Assembly: GCA_018710905.1 (NCBI GenBank) | Contig: DVIZ01000089.1 | Location: forward strand, 1 to 39,519 | Source of the DNA: Candidatus Scybalomonas excrementigallinarum | Lineage (GTDB): Bacteria; Bacillota; Clostridia; Lachnospirales; Lachnospiraceae | Length of the DNA stretch: 39,519 nucleotides | Direction: 5' to 3' | The notes under the pieces: generated by a model | Database searches by the model: none | What the model saw: only the letters and a program-made list of their open reading frames with translations | What the model was told of the DNA's origin: nothing | Program-made: the position numbers and the translations under genes | Shown here: in pieces, positions 34,240 to 39,519 of the stretch | Position numbering within the stretch: position 1 is the first letter of the stretch | Layout: each line of letters begins with the position of its first letter

Positions 34240-34953
34240 TTATTGTTCTTTCGTATCATTGCTTTCCTTTTTGATAACAACCGTTGTCAAATATTCATAT
34301 TCCCTTTTACTATCCAATGGACCAATGTATTCTCCTTCCATGCCAACCTGACTCATCACATAAGCAGTCATTGTTTCTTCTTGTTCTTGTAATAACGTTT
34401 CAATCTCAGCAATAAATCGAGATGCTTTCATAATGACTAAGTTATCAAAAAAAGGAAGCACCTGTTTGATTTGTTCGATTCCTTTTAATGATGGAATCAC
34501 CATCAATGACTCTTTTCCTTCCGCAAGGGAAATGCCAGCTAACGAAGCTCCTGCACAAAAAGACGGGATTCCCGCAACCATTTCTGTATCATATCCTGCC
34601 TTTTTTAACCGATCGCAAACATAAAAAGCAGTGCTATAAATCGAAACATCTCCAAGAGTAATCAATGCTCCACTTTTTCCTTGTTCTAAATAGGCTGCAA
34701 TCTGTTTCGTTGCCAATTCCCAACCTTTTTCTTGTTCTTTCCGATCTCTTTTCATAGCAAATATAACGGGAATCACCTTTTCCTCAGGAATCGTTATCAC
34801 TTGTTCTACAATTCCAAATGCCTTGCTATCCTCTCCTATTTTTTTCACAGGGATAAAAACATAATCCACCTCTTCTAATCGTTTTTTTGCCTGTAGCGTT
34901 AAAAGAGAAGGATCTCCTGGTCCAACTCCAATGCCGTATAATTTTCCTCTCAT
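34240..34953 (-). CDS. cbiL: cobalt-precorrin-2 C20-methyltransferase
   Basis: This 237-residue SAM-dependent tetrapyrrole methylase has GVGPGDPS at 9-16 and LGDVSIYS as the second conserved motif. It adds the C20 methyl in the cobalt (anaerobic) branch. Its ATG overlaps the cbiK stop (ATGA), so the two are translationally coupled. The CbiL assignment over CobI rests on the cbi gene context. Confidence 0.93.
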   Translation of the reverse strand: MRGKLYGIGVGPGDPSLLTLQAKKRLEEVDYVFIPVKKIGEDSKAFGIVEQVITIPEEKVIPVIFAMKRDRKEQEKGWELATKQIAAYLEQGKSGALITLGDVSIYSTAFYVCDRLKKAGYDTEMVAGIPSFCAGASLAGISLAEGKESLMVIPSLKGIEQIKQVLPFFDNLVIMKASRFIAEIETLLQEQEETMTAYVMSQVGMEGEYIGPLDSKREYEYLTTVVIKKESNDTKEQ

Positions 34954-35726
34954 CGTATTTCTTCTGCCTTTCTAATATGTTCTACATAAATTTGTGCTAT
35001 TTCATCATATTCCCCAAGCCCCTTCCTACAAGTTTTCACTTGATATCCTTCTTGTTCCAATCGATTTTTCCAAGCACTTTTTTTCTTTCCTATCATATCA
35101 TTTGTCACATGTCCACCTGCTACAAGAAGCAAAGGAACAATCGTAACTGTATGAATTTCTCGCTTTTTTAACTGATTTATCACATCTTCAATCGTAAAAA
35201 ATCCTTGAATGGTTCCGATATAAATATCGTCTCGCTTTCTTTGATCAAATTGGCACTTCATTTTCTCATAACAACCATTGGCATAATGGGAACTTCCATG
35301 CCCCATTAAAACAATTGCCTCCTGCTCTTTTCCTTTTGGAAATTGTTTATGATAAAAGTCTACGCATTGTTCATAATCTCTTTCTTCTGCTAACAATGGT
35401 TTTCCAATCTTCAATCGAGGGAATTTCGTCTGAAATTCATAAATTTGTTCCATCATTTTATGAAATTCTAAGCCTGCAATCATATGTGTCGGCTGACAAA
35501 TCACTTCTTTATATCCTTCTTGTACTAGATACTCTAACAATTGAAGTGGTGTTAACACTTCATTCCCTTGTCTTTTTAACTTTGCTACAATACGAGTCGA
35601 AGTAAACGCTCGAAAACAATCATACTCTAAGAAATGCTCTTTTATATAAGATTCTATATGTGTAATCGCTCTCATTCCTGTTGGATAAGAAGTGCCAAAA
35701 CTAATAATAACAAGCGCTTTTTTCAT
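34950..35726 (-). CDS. cbiK: sirohydrochlorin cobaltochelatase, CbiK type
   Basis: This 258-residue chelatase inserts Co(II) into sirohydrochlorin to open the anaerobic corrin route. The catalytic histidines are H143 (MGHGSSH) and H206 (GGHVTNDM), at the places known for Salmonella CbiK. The start at ATG 35726 was chosen over an in-frame GTG at 35744 because AAAGGGA lies upstream of the ATG. It is not the small CbiX type. Confidence 0.94.
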   Translation of the reverse strand: MKKALVIISFGTSYPTGMRAITHIESYIKEHFLEYDCFRAFTSTRIVAKLKRQGNEVLTPLQLLEYLVQEGYKEVICQPTHMIAGLEFHKMMEQIYEFQTKFPRLKIGKPLLAEERDYEQCVDFYHKQFPKGKEQEAIVLMGHGSSHYANGCYEKMKCQFDQRKRDDIYIGTIQGFFTIEDVINQLKKREIHTVTIVPLLLVAGGHVTNDMIGKKKSAWKNRLEQEGYQVKTCRKGLGEYDEIAQIYVEHIRKAEEIR

Positions 35727-35750
35727 ATTCTTTTCCCTTTCCACTTTTCT

Positions 35751-36953
35751 TTATGATTCTGCTAAAAAAAGCGTCACTGTATTTTGAGATTCCATCACAT
35801 GATAACTACCTAGTGTTCGACTTTTGCTAATTCCAACTTGTAATACTTCTACCTCGTTCCAGCCGTTCAATAAAGTAACTGCTTCTGCTACTGTTTCTAA
35901 TGTAACCGCAGATAAAATCACACGGATCCCTGTCCTTCTACTTTTAATTTCTTTTAATATTTCAGCAAGTTCCCCTTTGCTTCCTCCAATAAAGACACAG
36001 TCTGGAGTAGGCAATTCAGAAAGCACTTGTAATGCTCTTCCTTCCACAATATGCAAATTTTTACAATCAAACTTTGCTTTATTTTTTTCCATCAAAGAAA
36101 GTGCTTCCTGTTGATATTCCACACTATACACTTCTCCATAAGGAGCTTGTCTTGCACATTCCACACTAATCGAACCTGTACCAGCTCCTAAATCCCATAT
36201 AACACTGTCTTCTTCGATACCGAGATGATGAACCGCAAGCACCCGCACTTCTTCTTTCGTCATTGGTGTTTTCCCACGGACAAACTCTTCATCTTTTAAA
36301 TAAGAAAGAGGCTCTCTTTTTTTCGGATTTAAATTTTCAATAATTGCTACACAAAGAGCTGGATAACTTCTATTTGCAATCTCCTCTGGAACTCCCTCTT
36401 CCAAACTCTCAGTATCATAAGTTAAATTAGCTCCAATATAAAATTTCACATCTTTCACTTGATATTCCAAACAAACTCGCGCTAAAAAATCTGGGCCTTG
36501 TTCCTTACTACATAAAAAGAAGTTATAGCGATGAGCCATAATATTTGCCACAATCGTTCCGTGTTTTATTCTTCTTCCATGAACACTCATAATATTCGCT
36601 TCTTCCATTGTAATTCCAAAAGACGCTCCTAACATTTGTAAAGAACCAACAGCTGGAATAATTTGAATATACCATTCTTTACTTCTTTCGTCATTTTGGA
36701 TGGAGCGAGTTAAGCTATAAAGCAATGGATCGCCAGAAACTAAAATCCCTACATCTCCTTCTCGTTCTAGCTCTTCAATTAACGCAATTGTACTTTCTAC
36801 ACTTCCCATCGTATATCCATCTTCTCTTCCAACTGCTTCTAACATTCGCCTTGCACCAATGATATGCTCTACTTGTTCCATCTTCTTTTTCGCAATCGGT
36901 AACAGATACTCTGTATTTCCAGGTCCTAGTCCAATGATATAAACAGTACCCAT
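35751..36953 (-). CDS. cbiE-cbiT: CbiE-CbiT fusion: cobalt-precorrin C5 and C15 methyltransferase/decarboxylase
   Basis: This 400-residue protein has two SAM enzymes in one chain. Residues 1-208 are CbiE (tetrapyrrole methylase: IIGLGPGN at 6-13, LVSGDPLLYS at 71-80), and about 222-400 are CbiT (Rossmann SAM site DLGAGTGSISVE at 254-265), which methylates C15 and removes the C12 acetate carboxyl. The fusion equals CobL of the aerobic route and is also common in Clostridia. It starts 8 bases after the cbiD stop behind AGGTAGGTG. Confidence 0.95.
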   Translation of the reverse strand: MGTVYIIGLGPGNTEYLLPIAKKKMEQVEHIIGARRMLEAVGREDGYTMGSVESTIALIEELEREGDVGILVSGDPLLYSLTRSIQNDERSKEWYIQIIPAVGSLQMLGASFGITMEEANIMSVHGRRIKHGTIVANIMAHRYNFFLCSKEQGPDFLARVCLEYQVKDVKFYIGANLTYDTESLEEGVPEEIANRSYPALCVAIIENLNPKKREPLSYLKDEEFVRGKTPMTKEEVRVLAVHHLGIEEDSVIWDLGAGTGSISVECARQAPYGEVYSVEYQQEALSLMEKNKAKFDCKNLHIVEGRALQVLSELPTPDCVFIGGSKGELAEILKEIKSRRTGIRVILSAVTLETVAEAVTLLNGWNEVEVLQVGISKSRTLGSYHVMESQNTVTLFLAES

Positions 36954-36961
36954 GCTATCAC

Positions 36962-38020
36962 CTACCTTTCTTCTAAAGAATCTCCAATAATCGTTCCATT
37001 TTTATCAAATAAGATCACTCTTATTTCCGTAGCATATCCGGTTCGAATCTTAGCGTGATATGCCCCTCTCTTCGCAATTTCTTGCCAAATATCCATAAGA
37101 TTTTCTCGCTTTAAAATCTCGATTGCCTTTTCCGTTGTTTTACTTTCATATAACTCTTTTAGCACTTCTTGACTTGCTCCTAAAAGCCCTGCATGGGTGC
37201 ATATAATCTCATTTCTTCCATCTGCTACATGGCTGTGGGTATTCATAATTCCTGCGGATAGCTTCATTAATTTTCCAACAGCACCTGCTAATACTGCCTT
37301 TTTAAACCCAAGTTCTCCTGCCTGTTCTAACATAAATCCAACGTAATTACTCATTTGAATGGCATACTTTGGTTCTTTTAAATACTTTCTGGCCATGCGC
37401 TCTCCTGCAAGCCCTGGAACGAGTAAAATTTCTTCATTTCCTTGTTTTCTTCGCATTTGTAACTCGTACGCAAGAGAATCTTTTAATGCCTCTTCACTCA
37501 TAGGGCGGACAATTCCTGTTGTTCCTAAAATAGAAAGCCCTCCAATAATTCCCAGTTTGCCATTTAATGTTTTCTTTGCTAACTCTTCTCCATTGGGAAT
37601 GGAGATCGTAACAATAGCATGACGTTTTCCGATGATTTTTTTAATTTCATTTTGAATCATCTGTCTTGGAATCGGGTTAATCGCTGGCTCTCCCACTTGA
37701 ATTTTTAGTCCCTCTTGTGTTGCAATTCCAATACCAATACCTGCCCTAAATTCTACAATGCCATCCTCTTCTGCTCCAATCTCTACGATAGACTCTACAT
37801 GGCAACCATGGGTAACATCGGGATCATCGCCCGCATCTTTTACCACATAACACTTTCCATATTGTTCTGTCTTATGAACAGAAAGTCTTAAAAATCTTTT
37901 GATAGGAGTATCGATTTCCACGACACTAGGACAAGTCCCTGTGGTCTGCCAAATGACAGATGCAAGTGACGCAGCAGCTGCACAAGAACCGGTTGTAAAT
38001 CCTTCTTTTAGTTGTTTCAT
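36962..38020 (-). CDS. cbiD: cobalt-precorrin-5B C1-methyltransferase
   Basis: This 352-residue enzyme methylates C1 in the anaerobic pathway. It opens LKEGFTTGSCAAAAS, the family signature, and keeps 'GLSILGTTGIVRPMSEEA' and MKLSAGIMNTHSHVADGR. CbiD has no counterpart in the aerobic route, which makes this an anaerobic-type operon. It has a good GAGGAG site and lies 4 bases after cbiC. Confidence 0.96.
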   Translation of the reverse strand: MKQLKEGFTTGSCAAAASLASVIWQTTGTCPSVVEIDTPIKRFLRLSVHKTEQYGKCYVVKDAGDDPDVTHGCHVESIVEIGAEEDGIVEFRAGIGIGIATQEGLKIQVGEPAINPIPRQMIQNEIKKIIGKRHAIVTISIPNGEELAKKTLNGKLGIIGGLSILGTTGIVRPMSEEALKDSLAYELQMRRKQGNEEILLVPGLAGERMARKYLKEPKYAIQMSNYVGFMLEQAGELGFKKAVLAGAVGKLMKLSAGIMNTHSHVADGRNEIICTHAGLLGASQEVLKELYESKTTEKAIEILKRENLMDIWQEIAKRGAYHAKIRTGYATEIRVILFDKNGTIIGDSLEER

Positions 38021-38024
38021 TCTC

Positions 38025-38666
38025 TTACTCCTCTCTTTCCTCCTTTTCCGTTTCTTTTTTTGCCTCGTAAATCATAGCATTACAAATGGCTGCGGCAATA
38101 TTACTTCCGCCTTTTCTTCCACCTGCTACAATATAAGGAACGTCCTTCATAGATAATAACAGTTCTTTTGATTCTAATACATTCACAAACCCAACAGGTG
38201 CTCCGATAATCAGAGCTGGCTTTACTTTTCCTTCTTTTACTAATTCACAAATACGGATTAACGCTGTCGGTGCATTTCCAATGGCAAAAATCACTTCTCC
38301 AGTAAGTTGTGCCCCTCGCTCCATACAAACAATCGAGCGAGTCACCCCTCTTTCTTTCGCCTCTTTTGCTACATCTAACTCCGCCATATAACAATGAACC
38401 TCTCCTCCATAAGAAGATAGCACTCTTTTATTAATTCCTGCGGCCGCCATATTCGTATCTGTCACAATATGAGCCCCTCGTTTTATTGCTTCTATTCCGA
38501 GACGAACGCTATCCGTTGAAAATTTTAAATTATCCGCATAATCAAAATCGGCGGATGTATGAATACAGCGCTTCACAACAGAAAACTCTGGTTCTTGAAA
38601 CGTTCTTTCTCCTAATTCTTTTGTAATAATTTCCATACTTTTTTGTTCTATTTCATGTGGTTTCAA
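38025..38666 (-). CDS. cbiC: cobalt-precorrin-8 methylmutase
   Basis: This 213-residue mutase moves the methyl from C11 to C12 to give cobyrinate. The catalytic histidine is H36 in RCIHTSADFDYA, and 'DTNMAAAGINKR' is conserved. It is the first gene of the operon. The start is TTG (38666) behind GAGGAAA; no in-frame ATG fits better. The upstream leader has no visible cobalamin riboswitch. Confidence 0.94.
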   Translation of the reverse strand: MKPHEIEQKSMEIITKELGERTFQEPEFSVVKRCIHTSADFDYADNLKFSTDSVRLGIEAIKRGAHIVTDTNMAAAGINKRVLSSYGGEVHCYMAELDVAKEAKERGVTRSIVCMERGAQLTGEVIFAIGNAPTALIRICELVKEGKVKPALIIGAPVGFVNVLESKELLLSMKDVPYIVAGGRKGGSNIAAAICNAMIYEAKKETEKEEREE

Positions 38667-38891
38667 TTTTATTTCCTCATCTATTCTTTATTTTATTTTT
38701 TCTATTAAAGATAAAGCTCCATTTTATTTTCCCTTTATCTTTCTTTTTACTTTTTATTGTATCATCTTTTCCCTAAAAAAAAATCACAAATTTCTTTGTT
38801 CCTATCGATAACTTTAAAACAAACTCACATTTTTTCCATAAATTTTATATAGAAAGAAGAATCAAAAAACAATCTCTCTTTTTTAACTAAT
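38667..38891 (-). other. cbiC leader / divergent gap with one 10-bp hairpin
   Basis: No gene is seen. AAAGATAAAG (38707-38716) pairs with 38733-38742 around a 16-base loop, so the cbiC leader RNA can fold. No B12-box or GC-rich riboswitch core was found, and no convincing -35/-10 pair. Confidence 0.5.
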
Positions 38892-38937
38892 ATGTCTTGA
38901 CATATATCTTGACATTAACTCTATTTTATGACATAGT
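38892..38937 (+). promoter_or_regulatory. nadA promoter with tandem operator-like repeats
   Basis: ATGTCTTGACAT (38892-38903, palindromic) is followed at once by ATATCTTGACAT (38904-38915). The second repeat supplies a -35 TTGACA (38909-38914), and CATAGT (38932-38937) lies 17 bases on. Repeats over a -35 suggest a repressor; NAD genes of Firmicutes are often under NiaR, which is the likely but unproven candidate. Confidence 0.5.
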
Positions 38938-38968
38938 AATAACAACTACATATGAATAGGAGGATTCT

Positions 38969-39519
38969 ATGAGTACCGATACTCTTTTTGAAATAAAATC
39001 AAGAATTGAACAACTAAAAAAAGAAAAAAATGCGGTTATTTTAGCCCATTATTATACCCCAGCTGAAGTACAAGAAATTGCTGACTATGTGGGAGATTCT
39101 TTTTATTTGAGCAAACTAGCCGTCGATTTAAAAAAAGAAGTTCTTTGCTACTGTGGTGTTTCTTTTATGGGAGAAAGTGCAAAAGCCTTAAATCCTGAAA
39201 AAATCGTCGTTATGCCCGATTTAACCGCCGATTGTCCAATGGCACATATGGTCAATCTTGCACAACTACAAGCACTGAAAAAACAATATGAAGATCTTAC
39301 GGTTGTCTGTTATGTAAACTCCACCGCGGAAATTAAAACGTATGCCGATGTCTGTGTTACTTCTTCAAACGCAGTTTCTATCGTAAAAAATCTTCCCGCA
39401 AAACATATTTTCTTTATTCCCGATCAACATCTTGGAAGTTATGTGGCATCACAAGTGCCTGAAAAACATATTATTTTAAATGATGGATACTGCCCAATTC
39501 ACCATGAAATAAAAAAAGA
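38969..39519 (+). CDS. nadA: quinolinate synthase, 5' part
   Basis: The first 183 residues of NadA are present; the gene runs off the window. It keeps ILAHYYTPAEVQEIADYVGDS near the N-terminus and Cys89 in DLTADCPMAH, a ligand of the [4Fe-4S] cluster. The enzyme condenses iminoaspartate and dihydroxyacetone phosphate to quinolinate in NAD synthesis. An AGGAGG site lies 5 bases before the ATG. It is divergent from the cobalamin operon; nadB and nadC probably follow. Confidence 0.95.
   Translation, partial: MSTDTLFEIKSRIEQLKKEKNAVILAHYYTPAEVQEIADYVGDSFYLSKLAVDLKKEVLCYCGVSFMGESAKALNPEKIVVMPDLTADCPMAHMVNLAQLQALKKQYEDLTVVCYVNSTAEIKTYADVCVTSSNAVSIVKNLPAKHIFFIPDQHLGSYVASQVPEKHIILNDGYCPIHHEIKK

Noticed and set aside
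38667-38968. Cobalamin riboswitch
   Set aside because: No B12-box and no GC-rich conserved core on the minus strand.

Overview
The window looks like a low-GC Gram-positive anaerobe of the class Clostridia, most likely a Lachnospiraceae-type gut bacterium. This rests on AT-rich DNA, strong AGGAGG-type ribosome binding sites, an anaerobic (cbi) cobalamin pathway, a reversed-domain GH3 of the kind known from rumen Clostridia, a CUT1 sugar importer without its own ATPase gene, and PD-(D/E)XK-family 'transposase' genes common in these genomes. The species cannot be named from the sequence alone. Layout: (1) 1-630 holds a possible IS200/IS605-type end abutting the truncated 3' part of a LysR regulator. 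(2) 760-15965 is a beta-glucan utilisation locus. Leftward from a divergent promoter run a lipoprotein sugar-binding protein, two permeases, a cytoplasmic reversed-domain GH3 and a secreted GH16 with two Ig-like and three carbohydrate-binding modules. Rightward run two GH94 phosphorylases, one laminaribiose-phosphorylase-like and one cellobiose-phosphorylase-like. A convergent AraC regulator is broken by an 11-bp tandem duplication. Together the genes would cut beta-1,3 or mixed-linkage beta-1,3/1,4-glucan outside the cell, import the oligosaccharides, and split them inside by hydrolysis and phosphorolysis. (3) 16136-23671 is an accessory island. It has a 1517-residue STAND NTPase with an N-terminal Cap4-like nuclease (Avs-like architecture, probable phage defence), a free-standing copy of the C-terminal domain of a PD-(D/E)XK 'Rpn/transposase-like' protein, a P-loop GTPase/DUF697 gene with most of its G domain deleted, a small unknown ORF, and an intact Rpn-like nuclease whose own C-terminal domain has an internal ribosome binding site and ATG. 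(4) 24066-27515 has rlmD with an unusual basic N-terminal extension, deoC, and a secreted two-repeat protein. (5) 27666-38666 is a ten-gene leftward cobalamin operon: cbiC, cbiD, cbiET fusion, cbiK, cbiL, cbiJ-cbiA fusion, cbiB, cobD, cbiP, cobO. It makes adenosyl-cobinamide phosphate from sirohydrochlorin but lacks cbiF, cbiG and cbiH here. (6) The rightward 5' part of nadA starts at 38969 behind a promoter with tandem operator-like repeats. The most interesting items are the Cap4-STAND protein, the possible gene-within-gene arrangement of the Rpn-like nuclease together with a solo copy of its small C-terminal domain, and the tandem-duplication frameshift in the regulator of the glucan locus. 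No rRNA, tRNA, CRISPR array or riboswitch was seen.
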